Shown here piece by piece: positions 33,047 through 43,944 of a stretch of 64,000 bases of DNA (position 1 is its first letter; each line of letters opens with the position of its first letter). Source of the stretch: Larix kaempferi (taxonomy: Eukaryota; Streptophyta; Pinopsida; Pinales; Pinaceae). The translations under genes and the position numbers were made by a program. Under the pieces are notes generated by a model, which was not told the origin of the DNA, did not search any database, and saw only the letters and a list, made by a program, of their open reading frames with translations. The stretch spans positions 62,001 through 126,000 of the forward strand of contig BSBM01000965.1 of the NCBI GenBank assembly GCA_027924585.1, written 5' to 3'.

Positions 33047-34614
33047 GGTGGTAATCCCACTGGTTCAGCAAAGACACCTATATATCGATCCAGAATTTGT
33101 TGTAGATCCAAAGGAGTAGTGGAGACCGCTGATGGTTGCATCTGGATGGAATGGATCTGAGCGATGACACCATGTGAAATATTCTTGAGGAGTTTTTCCA
33201 TGCGATGTGAACTGATGATGCTGAGAGAACCTGGTTGTAATCCTGTCAATGTGTGTTTGTGTCCATTGAGGGAAAACTGCATCCAAAGTTTGGCAAAATA
33301 CCATAGGATAGGGCCGAGTGTGCATAGCCATTGAGCGCCCAAAACCACATCACATCCGCCTAAGGGCAAGGCAAACATGTCAAAGCGCAAGATATAATCT
33401 CCCATAGAGATACGCACATTTCGACACTTCCCTTTGCAAGGTAAGGTACCCCCATTGGCAATCATGACTTCAAAGTTGGAGCAAGGATGGATAAAACAAT
33501 CATCTTGTTTGGCGATCCGAGGGTCAATGAAATTATGAGTGCTACCAGAATCAATGAGGATTGTAAGAGGAAGCTTCTTGAAGTAACCCCTGACCCGCAT
33601 TGTTTGGGGGGTGGTGATTCCAGCTAAAGCATGGAGAGATATCTCTGGCTGGTCATCCTGAGACGGAGGGTCAATAAGCGGTTCCTGACTGTCGATCGGA
33701 GCATCCAGTGTTTCTGGATCTTCGTCACCCATTTCAGAGGCAGGCGGAGACTCCACATCCAGGAGATAGAGCTTTTGCCGAACACATCTATGTCCCTGAG
33801 TGAATTTCTCATCACAATTATAGCAAAGACCCTTTTCTCTGCGTGCTTGCATCTCTGTTTCAGACAAATGCTTGATAGGAGTCGGTCGAGGAGCCTGCGG
33901 TAAAGGTGGTCACTGAGAACCCATATTTCGGAAGGGAACAAAAGTGGGCTTGGAGCGTTGTTGGGCTGCAAGCTTGTCTTCTTCCAACTTAGCCAACCCG
34001 AGTGCTTCCATCATTGTGTTGGGGCAGAACATTTTGACCTCAGAGCGAATGGCATCCTTTAGACCACTGATAAGACAACTTCGGTAAAATTCATCAGATA
34101 ATCCTTTGGTGTGGTTGGCTAGATTTTCAAATTCGGTTTGATACTCTCTCACAGTGCCAGTTTGGCGAAGTTTAGTGAGGGCTCCTATGAAGTCATCAAA
34201 AGCACTAGGACCAAATTGTTGCAAAAGGAGCTGGCAAAAGTCTGGCCAGTTGGGCTCTGGATGAGCCTTGATGTACCAGCGGTACCATTGAAGAGCTTCC
34301 TGTTCCAAATGAAAGGATGCCAGGGGAACTTTGTTGACATCAAAAGTATTATGCAGACTGAAATACTGTTCTGCACGATAGATCCATCTTGTTGGATCGG
34401 TACCATTGAAGCACGGAAAATCAAGCTTTGGACCACGGAAATTGCTGGAAGCAGAGAGCCCATTGTCTACTGAAGACTCGGACTGCCGTTTGTTGTTCAT
34501 AGCTGAATGTTCAAGATGGAGACCGAGAAATTTTTCATCCAGATCCTGGAGTTTGGCTTGGATGGCTGCAAGTGCTTCCTCCATGGTTTTTGCTCCTGCA
34601 CGGGTGACAACCAT
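33047..34614 (-). pseudogene. gag: gag and protease of B, one stop, cut by C
   Basis: Gag starts with ATG at 34614 (MVVTRAGAKTMEEALAAIQ), with a retrotransposon capsid core (FNGTDPTRWIYRAEQYF, WYRWYIKAHPEPNWPDF, TGTVREYQTEFENLANHT). A TGA at 33910-33912 follows MGSQ. The relative D has CGA (Arg) there, so this is a CpG-decay stop. The same frame continues with a knuckle CYNCDEKFTQGHRC and a retropepsin with active site LIDSGSTHNFID and DVVLGAQWL. It is cut at 33047 after VFAEPVGLPP by the C insertion and resumes at 22082 as RT. Confidence 0.93.
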
Positions 34615-35816
34615 AACCAGGATTTTTTATTTTTTTATTTATTTTATTTTATTTTTTATTTATTTTTTATTTTTATTTTTTATTTTATTTTTATTTTATT
34701 TTTATTTTTATTTTTATTTTTATTTTTATTTATTTATTTTATTTATTTTTATTTTTATTTTATTTTATTTTTATTTTTTATTTTTTTGTTTTTATTTTTG
34801 TTTTTAATTTTTAATTTTTTTTTAATTTTTAATTTTTAATTTTTAATTTATTTATTTTTTATTTTTTATTTTTTTTTTATTTTTATTTATTTTTTCTGAC
34901 TGGGTAGGAAAACAAAAACAGGAACTACTTCAGTAAGGGAAAATTTGGATTTGGGAAAAAATCAGAAGGGTAATTGGGGTTTGACTAAGTTTTGGACACT
35001 GTTGGATAGATAGGGAAGCAAAAATGAGGATTTCAGAAGCGGGGTGAAAGAATGGGAAAATTTGACAGAGCGGAACAAAGAAGCAGAATTCAGAAAGGAA
35101 CTCTGTGGTAAAATTTGAAGGTGATTGGGTGAAATATGAGTAATTTATGGCAAACCCTAAAAATAGACAAATGTGGGATTTCGGGCTCTGGGAAGGGGAA
35201 TTGCGGATAGGGTCCTGAGGACTGAAATATGCAGAATGGGATGACAGGGGTTCCCCGAAAATTTCAAGGGAAACAGAGTAAAAATAAGGGAGATATGGAG
35301 CGGCTACGGCTCGAAAGAGATCTGGAACAACGCCGAATGGACTGAAAACGGCTGAATCTGGAACGGCTTGCAAAATAGATCTGAAACGGCGCAGCAGTGA
35401 TCGACAATAGTTCAGCTGAAAGTAGATATGGACCCCAGGTATGTGCGTCTTCCTAACAGTTCAGGGGTTTCACTCGGCCACCAATGTTGTATGACGGCTT
35501 GCGTATTGGGGCAATACCCCTCACTCCACGGCTCAGGTAAAACTGATAACCGCTTTGCCACAAACGACAGCTCTTGGTTTACCTCACGGGTGGGAACTAG
35601 TCAATCAGGTAGGGGTCGTTGCCCTTTTCGCTAGCAGGTCCTCTCAATGGGCCAGCTACTTCGGGGTTCCTGTGGTACTCCTCACAATGAGTTTTAAGGC
35701 TTATGCCCAAGTACTTCCCACAGTTAAGCGGATGGGGATTATTCCCAAATCCGAACCTGCAACAGATGTGAAAAAAAAAATTTGGCAGAAATTTCACCCA
35801 GCGAGCCCAAGAAAGT
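34615..35816 (-). other. Leader of B
   Basis: About 1.2 kb from primer site to gag. It includes the low-complexity tract at 34620-34897 next to the gag start. The rest corresponds to the leader of D (59425-60474), which lacks the long tract. ORFs here are shadows. Confidence 0.8.
34620..34897. repeat. (TTTTA)n low-complexity tract, about 278 bp
   Basis: Almost pure T with A every four to six bases. It lies just upstream of gag of B. In D the same place has only a short run of C and A (60442-60465), so the tract expanded in the B lineage. Confidence 0.95.
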
Positions 35817-35828
35817 GCTCTGATACTA
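35817..35828 (-). promoter_or_regulatory. Primer binding site of B (initiator Met tRNA)
   Basis: The minus strand reads TAGTATCAGAGC, two bases from the LTR. The consensus is TGGTATCAGAGC; one G-to-A mismatch. Confidence 0.85.
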
Positions 35829-35830
35829 GA

Positions 35831-36205
35831 TGTGAGGCACCTGCAACAATTAATTAACAAGAATACGCGAAATAGCAAAAATGACAGAACTCAGAATCAC
35901 TTTTGTATTGATCACAGGCCACTTCGAGGGGGCAACCTCCTTTGAGCAAGCTCAATACAATTAACTTCACGGTGCCTTCATAGGTCTCAACACACACTTA
36001 TATACTAATTCTAGGCGCCAATACTATGGGTCGAAACCATGGGCCGTTACAAACTATGGATTAACAATACTACGGGCGGCTTACAAAGCATATGCGCCAA
36101 CAATAATAACACAAACTATTGATTAACAAATACTACGGGACGACTTACAAAGCATATGCGTCCAACAACAACATACTAACAAAGTAAAGACATGGGTTCC
36201 TAACA
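35831..36205 (-). repeat. 5' LTR of B
   Basis: Partner of 18930-19304. A TATATAAG promoter box lies on the minus strand at 35997-36004. The CAGCG target duplication follows at 36206-36210. Confidence 0.95.
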
Positions 36206-37152
36206 CAGCGTAAGTGTTAGGATTAGCGTGAGCAGTCGTGTGGTGTCCATAAGCATGAGATGTATTCCCAGCCCCAACATTGGTGTCACTAGTAGCAGGA
36301 ATGGTGGCGTCATGACCATGAGGAAAAGGTATATTCCCACCTCCTACATTAGCATTACTAGTAGCGGCAACGGATATAAAAGTATGTGGTATATGTCCAC
36401 CACTGTGGTTGGGAGGAGCATTAACATTTGCGAAAGTGGTCGTGGGTTGACGAGTAGCGACATGTGTATTAAGTGGTAGATGGCGAGTCGGGTTGCAAAC
36501 AATGTTCCTATTAGGTTGGGTAGTCCTAGGAGGCGGCCGTCTTCCAACATTAGCATTGTTAGGAGGAACGTGACCAGTCCCCATACTATGTGTGTGAGTG
36601 GACAATGCGGTGCCCCTGGCGAGGGTATTACCCCCAATGGATGTAGTGTGGCTACCACCATGACTAGTGCCAGTGTGACTACCAAAAGCAGTAAAAGGAT
36701 CAATTGTGTTGTAATTAGGCATACCAAAAGAGAATGCGGTAGGATTGATCATAGGACCTGTGTCATCATGTAACTCTGGCATCCCGTATATATAATTATG
36801 CAGAAACGAAGGATCGAACAGGTCATCCTCGGGCGGATTTGGACCAAACAAACTAGGTTGAGTCTCGGGTGGATCCAGACCAAACAAACTAGGATGGGTC
36901 TCAGGTGGATCACCCCCACGCCTCACGAGGAGTGGGGGTGTCTGAAGTCTGCTCGACTCTACCCGATGGAGTCATAGGGATTTCTTCCGTATCAGAGTGT
37001 GCAGCAGTCATGACGTCTAGGATGTATGTCTCATAAGAATTTGAAGACTCGAAGGGACCCCGCCGACATCCCCTAGTAACACAGTGTGAAAGCTTGACCG
37101 GTTTTAAATTAGCCAACCAACGAGATCGGTGGAAAGTAGGGCTCCGCACCAC
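36206..37152 (-). pseudogene. gag: N-terminal part of gag of A2
   Basis: 37152-36910 has SNSYETYILDVMTAAHSDTE and TPTPREAWG. A 2-base loss (relative to A1) then shifts to 36926-36206, with a duplicated DPPETxPSLFG unit, FLHNYIYGMPELHDDTGP and the Asn/Gly-rich repeats. It ends at NPN, where B is inserted, and continues at 18929. Confidence 0.85.
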
Positions 37153-38752
37153 GATATCTCCGGAGAGAATATAAAATCACAGTGTCCCCTAATAGCCAAA
37201 CTATCGATAAAAAAATAGTAAATCAAAAGCACACACCTAGAGAAACTACAGCCAAGAGAAGACAAACAGAGTGGCTAAATGAGCTCCCGACACAAGAGCC
37301 GGTATGTCTCACCTAGGAGAGGCTTGAGACTCCCAAACTATAGCCGGAGGTAACAGAATCAGTTATAGAGGCACCCAGGCTTCACTGCGTGCAAAGGGCC
37401 GTAACCCTCGGCAACAAAAAACTGTTCTGTCCAATCTCTATCTGACTCAGGACACAAACAGTATAACCATTGCAAGTACCTTGTGTGATACCTAGGCAAG
37501 GAAAATATGGTCACCGTAGTATAACCAATGCTTAGGAGAACAGTCGCAGGTGGGGTCTGTCGTATGGGCAGGGTAGCTAAGCCCAAAACTCAAGAGGGTC
37601 AAATCCCCCAAGAGTCCCCAGATACGAACAAACCTTGAAAATATCTCCCACGTTCAGCTTGTATTGGAGGGATATCTCCACAACCAACCTCCCGTGACCT
37701 TGTGCTTAACTCTAGTATGAGTAGAGCTTCCTGAGAACACCGATGTATACCATGGATTTCACCACTCCCTAGTCAGACACATAATGTTTCATCTAGTAGC
37801 ATTTGATCGTTTACTCACAATGATCTATTCCAAGACTCTAAACCTATGCTAGTTGGTGTACCCTATAAATAAAATCGTTCTAATCAATTTTAAGATTAAG
37901 CATTAATTTTAATGGCTGTGGTTACTCAAAGGATATGGTCGTGAAACTAGTGATGTATATGACTCAATAATATGCAAAATTGTCAAACTCTAGACTCATC
38001 TATCCAATAAAAACAATGTCACTCACATGCAAAATCAATCCAACAGTTTCGAAATAAAAAATGCAACTCTTTTTATATTTTCAATGCACAAGCAGAACCT
38101 AAATGAAAGCAGCAAGCACTCAATACAAAATGCAATACATGAAAGTAATTTTATTTTTTTTGTATTTTTGCTTATAAACAAAAACGAAAATGCAAATCTA
38201 TGTTTTTGTATTTTTCAATATAATGGAATGAAAAATGCAAGCAAAATCTCACTATTCAGTTACAGACATGCTAATGGAATCACTCAGACAACCTAGCAGA
38301 TCCTAAATAGTAAGACTCAGCCAATGGAATGAGCTTACAAATTAAGAATGGGTAAAAACCAATCAGGCTCAAATCCAAGAGAAAAGAGAAGTTCTGGTTA
38401 CAAACAAGGCTTGGAACAATAAGGAACAAGGCCAAAGAAGACTCAGGAACACTCAGAATAAACCCAACAATAACCAAAGGCCAAAAACAAATCACCCCCA
38501 GAGTTGTACGCTATTGTCGAAGGAAAACTTGTGGGTACCCGCGGGCTATAGTTTAGACAAAAGCGGGTAGATGTGGGCAGAGCTAAGCTCACTCGTGGGT
38601 AGGGAAACGTAAAAGAGCAGAAAAAGAATCCAATGGCTTAGAAAAAGGATTTTTTCTATAGAGTATCCTAATGGCCAATCAATGACACAGAGACTCGACA
38701 CAACAAATCTAAATAAGGACTAATGCTAAAAAATACCCAAAAATGGATGTTA
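37153..38752 (-). other. 5' leader of A2
   Basis: Homologous to 7600-9327. It holds the shared short ORF at 37359-37586 and otherwise AT-rich sequence with no recognised coding. Confidence 0.7.
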
Positions 38753-38770
38753 TCCCCAGCGGAGTCGCCA
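38753..38770 (-). promoter_or_regulatory. Primer binding site of A2 (tRNA-Arg type)
   Basis: The minus strand reads TGGCGACTCCGCTGGGGA, identical to A1, four bases from the LTR. Confidence 0.85.
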
Positions 38771-38774
38771 TTTA

Positions 38775-39704
38775 TGTGTTTGAGAAAACTTCCTATGGCT
38801 TAGGGTGGACCACAACAGACAATTGACTACTAGAAATTAACTCAATTCTCAATGCTATGCTATATAAATGACAATGCTAAGATAATGAAGAGCATAACCA
38901 ACCTCGATCCAAACGTTTGATGTAGATCCCCGTTGGAGCTTTCAATTTGTGCACTTGAACCTGCAAATTAGTCTTGATAGCCAATATACAACAAGCGCAT
39001 ATAATATATAAATGACATTAACATCATCAATAGGAATGGTCCATGATATTATAAGTAAATGCAACCCAATGTAATGTAAACACATTCACAACATTGATGG
39101 ACGTGAATATGAGTATTTCTATTAATAAATAACAAGAAGTACAATGTGATACGACCTCTTGTCGACAACCAATCTGAACCAAGATCTGGGTCAATCCACT
39201 TGTGCCTCCACCACTTCAATCCTCCATGGAATGGAAAACTCAAACTATGATAGGAATTTGGAAAGTGAACATAAGGGGTTCACAACTACAAGGATCAATG
39301 AGTGTAGACTCAAGGTAGGGTAGAAATCCACTAGAGTTCTCTTGCTCTCCTTTCTCCTCCCATCCATAAGCCATATGTGCTCAATATATAGTCCTCTCAA
39401 AGGTAGATGAAAGGACACATCGAGGTGTTTTTGGGGAAAATGGAGGGCCAAAGGTCACCCAATGACTGCTTTTTGGGAGTAAAAGGTAATTAACTAGTAA
39501 TTTTTACCATTTTACATGCTACCCCGCGGGCTATAGTGATGCAACTTGCGGGTACGCCCACTGTAATGATGCAACTAGCGTACAGAGGAAAAAAATAGGG
39601 AAAATAGTGTGTTTGGAGGATAAAAAATGGATCTGAGTCAGTAAAATGGATCCTCTAGGCCAAAGAGTGTTGATGCGCACAAGGTGGAAAATTACATTGT
39701 AACA
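38775..39704 (-). repeat. 5' LTR of A2
   Basis: It runs TGTGTTTGAGAAAAC to ATTGTAACA on the plus strand, 930 bp, matching the A1 LTR. The flank at 39705 (CTCTC) is the expected target-duplication copy; its partner is outside the window. Confidence 0.85.
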
Positions 39705-39892
39705 CTCTCATGAGACTCTCTCTCAGTCCTCCTCTTCTTCTTAGGATGCCGAAATATCGCTCCACTCCTCAAGGTACCACACTCTTCGTAAGCCTCTCTC
39801 AGATACTCGTCGTCACTTATGTCCATCTACCCCACATCTTTCTGTCAGATCCGCATTCACGCGATACCCTCAACCTCCGCACATTGATTTTT

Positions 39893-40375
39893 CTACTCAT
39901 CGGAAGACATCCTTAATATTCCCTTTTCGCAGACAAGCATCTTAATCCACAGTTTTAACAATGATAAGAACCTTCCTCTTGGTCCCTTGAAGAAGTTCCT
40001 CTTGGCATCACTATACGACTTGATAGTGTCTACTACGAACTTAGTCACGTATCCTTCGAGGATACTATCCACCCAAAAATCAACAACTCGCGATACCTTG
40101 CTATCGACTTGCTTCCATTGTTGGATCAACTCTGGGGTCCAACACTCAGGTTCATTCTTCTGGTAGTGATTCTTTCAGAACGTCAACTGCGTTAGCAACT
40201 CGTGGAGCAACATTGGGAATTCACAGAAGAATATCTCGTGGATATCTGAATAAATGTATTTCTGCAGCCAAATGGTTGTTGTTTGTTTAGGGTTTCGATT
40301 CTCGCTTCCTGCGAATTCCTCCGACTTCTTATCAAACCACTCTTGGATCTCCAGTTTCGTCGGATGCCATAACAT
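39893..40375 (-). pseudogene. Unrecognised gag-like frame of element F
   Basis: One frame from 40375 to 39893 with a single TGA at about 40175. It contains LEIQEWFDKKSEEFAG, LIQQWKQVDSKVSRVVDFW and DTIKSYSDAKRNFFKGP. It starts 44 bases after an LTR end, where gag is expected. I do not recognise a known domain, so gag is inferred from position. It is cut off near 39705 by A2. Confidence 0.4.
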
Positions 40376-40418
40376 ATCCTCTTATTTTATTCATCAGGGT
40401 CCCAACAACAAAACCATT

Positions 40419-41305
40419 TGTTGATGCAGTCTCTATTGATAGGGGTTCACTTCGCATTGTCGTCAACAAACTACCAACCCAAAATCCCTTACACACCAGC
40501 CCAGAAAGGTGTAACCCATTCCAGCAACACTTGCAAAGCAAGTGTTGTTGATGAAACATCTATCGACAGGGGTTCACTTTGCACTGTCTTCAACAAACTA
40601 CCAACCCAAACTCCATTACACACCGGCCACGAAAGGTGTAACCCTTTCCAGCAAGACTTGCGGAGCAAGTGCAGTCTCACCTGAGATTGATAAGGGTGCT
40701 GCAGGAACTAATTTTCCATAGTGGAGTTGAGGATATGCTTCCAACACACATTACCCTTGTAGAAACCAGAGATTATAACTTCCGCAACATATTATCAATT
40801 CATCATTCCACATTAAGTCATTCGCAGATTTCAACAGATAACAAATATTCGAGCAACATATTCAATCTACTTATTCGCATCAATGGTAATTCTTAAACCC
40901 ATAGCATATTTGCATCAAAGATATTCTACAACATACTAAAATTGTAGAAAACATTCACATTCATCATCGCATAAAGATAGAGACAGAGATTGCACCATAA
41001 TCGAACATATTCATGCATTCATTAAACCCTGCGGAATGAACCTCGCAGAAACAGTCAATACACCATGTCGCAGATACAAAATAGATCAAAAGATGGAATG
41101 ATTCCTCCAAAATTGGCTGCCCTTAGGCTTACAATCCTACTCTATTTATACGCTTCTATTCTGTTACAAAACGGTCCACATGACCAATTCTAAATAATTT
41201 AACTATTCTTGTGCTTCCGTGAACTCCACAAATGGTCCTTCTTTCGTGGATTGACTCTTTTGCACCTGTCGGCTTCCGCACTTCTTGCGGACTTATCCCA
41301 TGCCA
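40419..41305 (-). repeat. LTR copy 1 of element F, with internal duplication
   Basis: It runs TGTTGATGCAG to CCCATGCCA on the plus strand and matches 42451-43210 throughout. It is longer because its first 127 bp are duplicated in tandem (40418-40544 and 40545-40671). A palindrome CACTTGC-xxx-GCAAGTG closes each unit. Confidence 0.85.
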
Positions 41306-42260
41306 AAAAGCCCCAAACACAAACTTGTGGCTCGTCCTTGAGCCACCTCAGATGGAAACTGCTTGTTGGTACTGATCCTTCGCTATACTCTGCTTTTGAA
41401 ACTGTTCTTGCCGTCTGGAGCTCCCTGTTGTGTACTTCTCAAACTTCACTCATCTATCTCTGGTTCGATGTCTGTACTTCCTAAACTCATCCTCCAGTCT
41501 CTGGAAACCTTGATCATCTACCTCTTCAGCATCTGCTGGCTCACTCCATGCTCGTTCCAGACTGGAAATAAATTCATCGATGTCGCAAAGGTGGGAAATA
41601 GGCCGACTGCTCCGGCACATCTGTTTTACACCCTGGATTGCCTCTTATCAGGGCTAGGGGGCCACTGCCCCTGGCATTCTTGTGGTAACAGAGACCGTGA
41701 ATCTTCTAACTATCACCATGCACTTAGACATATCGATTGAGACCTCGTCTTTGTTCCTCCCAAGTTTCCGTGCCGCTGCCTTCTGTGGTTGTCAATGCAC
41801 ACTCGTCGTTCTGGCCCTCAACACCCCTGGGGTGATGCCGCATGAAATGAAATGGATCATTTCCACATCTTCTTTGGAATTCCTAACTTAACTCTCTTCC
41901 AAACCAATTTGCAGCATGGGTTCCTCTCAACTGATAGATACATCCTTACTCAGCTAACCTCCTGTACTTGCATTTATGCTTGTTCGTTGTGTCCTTGACG
42001 CTTGACTCTGAAATCATTGACAAATCCTTGTGCATAATCTTCTGATCCCGTCATCATATATTTCCACCATCTTCAGGTGAATCTGATCCGCAATGATCAT
42101 GGTCGGACTTGACTCCTCACGTTCCAACTGTGGGAAGCATCGACCACATCCCAACTAGCCATGCTTCCATTTCCACGTGCCAATCGTGCAAAGAATCTAG
42201 CATGCTTCCACCTTTTGTCATTATGACCATTTTTTTTTGCACCTTTGCTGCTCAGCCACG
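41306..42260. other. Between the F LTR copies, no recognised gene
   Basis: About 950 bases without a domain I recognise. In element orientation it lies between the integrase remnant and LTR copy 1, so it is probably the F 3' region. Confidence 0.5.
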
Positions 42261-42450
42261 CTGTGTTGGATCATGGCGATAGGGCTTCAACCTATTTCCA
42301 TTGACTAATTTAGGTAACAATACTCCATCCAAACTTTGTAACTACATTGCACCTCCGTCGGTGACAAAATTTATGATGTATGGTCCTAACTAGTGCATTT
42401 GCAACGTACCCGGGTGTTTTGCGAACTTACTGTCATACAACATAACCATT
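42261..42450 (-). pseudogene. pol: Integrase C-terminal remnant of F
   Basis: The minus strand reads LYDSKFAKHPGTLQMH, then LGPYIINFVTDGGAM and LVNGNRLKPYR, with TAG stops after MH and after GGAM (expected Trp and Gln). This is the GPY-type C-terminal end of a gypsy integrase. It directly abuts LTR copy 2, so all of gag and most of pol have been deleted between them. Confidence 0.75.
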
Positions 42451-43210
42451 TGTTGATGCAGTGTCTATCGACAGGGGTTCACTTCGCACTGTTGTCAACA
42501 AACTACCAACCCAAACTCCCTTACACACCGGCGCAAAAAGGTGTAACCCTTTCCAGCAACACTTGCGGAGCAAGTGCAGTCTCACCCGAGATGGATAAGG
42601 GGGCTGCAGGAGCCAAGTTTTCGAAGTGGAGTTGAGGATATGCTTCCAACACACATTACCCTTGTAGAAACCAGAGATTATAACTTCCATAGCATATTAT
42701 CAATTGATCATTCGCACATTAAGTCATTCGTAGATTTCAATAGATAACAAATATTCAAACAACATATTCAATCTACTTATTCGCATCAACAGTAATTCTT
42801 AAACCCATAGCATATTCGCATCAAATATATTCTACAACATACTAACTTGTAGCAAACATTCACATTCATCATTGCATAAATATAGAGACAGAGATTGCAC
42901 CATAATCGAACATCTTCATGCATTCATTAAACCCCGCGGAATGAACCTCGCAGAAACAGTCAATACACCATGTCGTAGATACAAAACATATCAAAAGATG
43001 GAATGATTTCTCCAAAACTTGTTTCCCTTAGGCTTACAATCCTACTCTATTTATATGCTTCTATTCGGTTACAAAATGGTCCACATGACCAATTCTAACT
43101 AATTTAACTATTCTTGTGCTTCCGCTAACTCCGCGAATGGTTCTTCTTTCGTGGATTGACCCTTTCGCTCCTGTCGGCTTCCACACTTCCTATGGACTTA
43201 GCCCATGCCA
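42451..43210 (-). repeat. LTR copy 2 of element F
   Basis: 760 bp, TGTTGATGCAGTG to CCCATGCCA on the plus strand, with one copy of the 127-bp unit. Homology to copy 1 extends about 14 bases past its left end (AACCATT region). This suggests a microhomology deletion joined a primer-site region to integrase sequence. Confidence 0.85.
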
Positions 43211-43944
43211 ACAAGAGATATATAATTGGAGAAAATTCTTATTGTCAGAAACATCCTTTTTTATTTCTTGATGATAGACATATTCATGGATGCACAAATG
43301 GTACTTCTGTGATCCCCTTGAAGGCTCATTGGTTTTTTGGTTTCCTACTTGGTTCAGATTTTAATGGAGATTATTCATTCACTTCTTGGATGAAAGAATA
43401 CAGGGTTCATTATTTTGATGCATCTTACATCATTTTGGAGCAGCATTATAGGGCATGGTATCCTCACTTATATCATTGGATCATATTTGATTGGTCACTT
43501 GATGCTTGTATGCACTTGGCAAATAGTGGTCTACTTACTTGGAGGTATAAGCACTTTCATGATTCTTTAATGAGGCACCTCCTTGATGTACATTTTTATT
43601 ATGTTGTTATGTACTTTGATGATCTATATTTTGTACTTATGATGTTTGGAAGAATTTATACAATGAAATGGGATCCGGGAATTCTCTTTCCTGATGGTAT
43701 GGGTTGGAGAGCACTCATAATTGTTGGAGTGCAATACAAGCAATGGGACCCTGGGATAAATTTTAGTCTCATTGGTTTCAATTTCTCAGGGAAACAAGTC
43801 GTATGGGATATTGGGTCCCCACTTAATAAGGTGATTGTAATCAGAGTAGTCCAGAAGCAAGCATGGTGGTTCCTCTCTAAAATCTTCATGGAATCTCAAA
43901 GACTCAAAGTTGGAAAACTTAGTGGAAACTTCAACGAATTATGA
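43211..43944 (+). CDS. Unrecognised open frame with two WDPGI motifs
   Basis: About 244 codons are open from the F LTR edge to the TGA ending at 43944. The nominal ATG at 43156 lies in the LTR and is unlikely to be the true start. The sequence is rich in Trp, Tyr and Phe, with MKWDPGILFPDG and YKQWDPGINFS about 30 residues apart. I recognise no domain. It may be the 3' region of an unidentified retroelement. Confidence 0.3.

Larger units (their letters stand above)
18930..36205 (-). mobile_element. Element B: Ty3/gypsy chromovirus, interrupted by C
   Basis: The 375-bp LTRs are at 18930-19304 and 35831-36205, and the flanking CAGCG at 18925-18929 and 36206-36210 is a perfect target duplication inside A2 gag. 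In minus orientation: LTR, initiator-Met-type primer site, leader, gag, protease, RT, RNase H, integrase with chromodomain-like tail, polypurine tract, LTR. Element C is inserted between protease and RT. Own length without C and its duplicated 5 bp is about 6.3 kb. The LTRs differ at about nine positions by eye. Most coding damage is C-to-T type stops, so the copy is moderately young. Confidence 0.95.
10278..39704 (-). mobile_element. Element A2: second Tat/Ogre-type copy, split by A1, G and B
   Basis: The pieces are LTR 38775-39704, leader, gag (37152-36206 and 18929-17228), protease/spacer (13306-12014), RT/RNase H and the start of integrase (11983-10278). Intervening sequence belongs to B (18930-36205) and G (13307-17227), both with perfect target duplications. 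A1 inserted in the integrase at 10277/10278, so the rest of A2 lies outside the window. Reading the pieces in order gives one continuous gag-pol order, which shows they were one element. It is related to A1 but not identical. Confidence 0.85.

Noticed and set aside
34406-34839. Phe/Tyr-rich membrane-like ORFs on the plus strand
   Set aside because: They translate the (TTTTA)n tract and the antisense of gag.
43156-43210. ATG at 43156 as start of the 262-codon ORF
   Set aside because: The first 18 codons lie inside LTR copy 2 of F, so the start is accidental.
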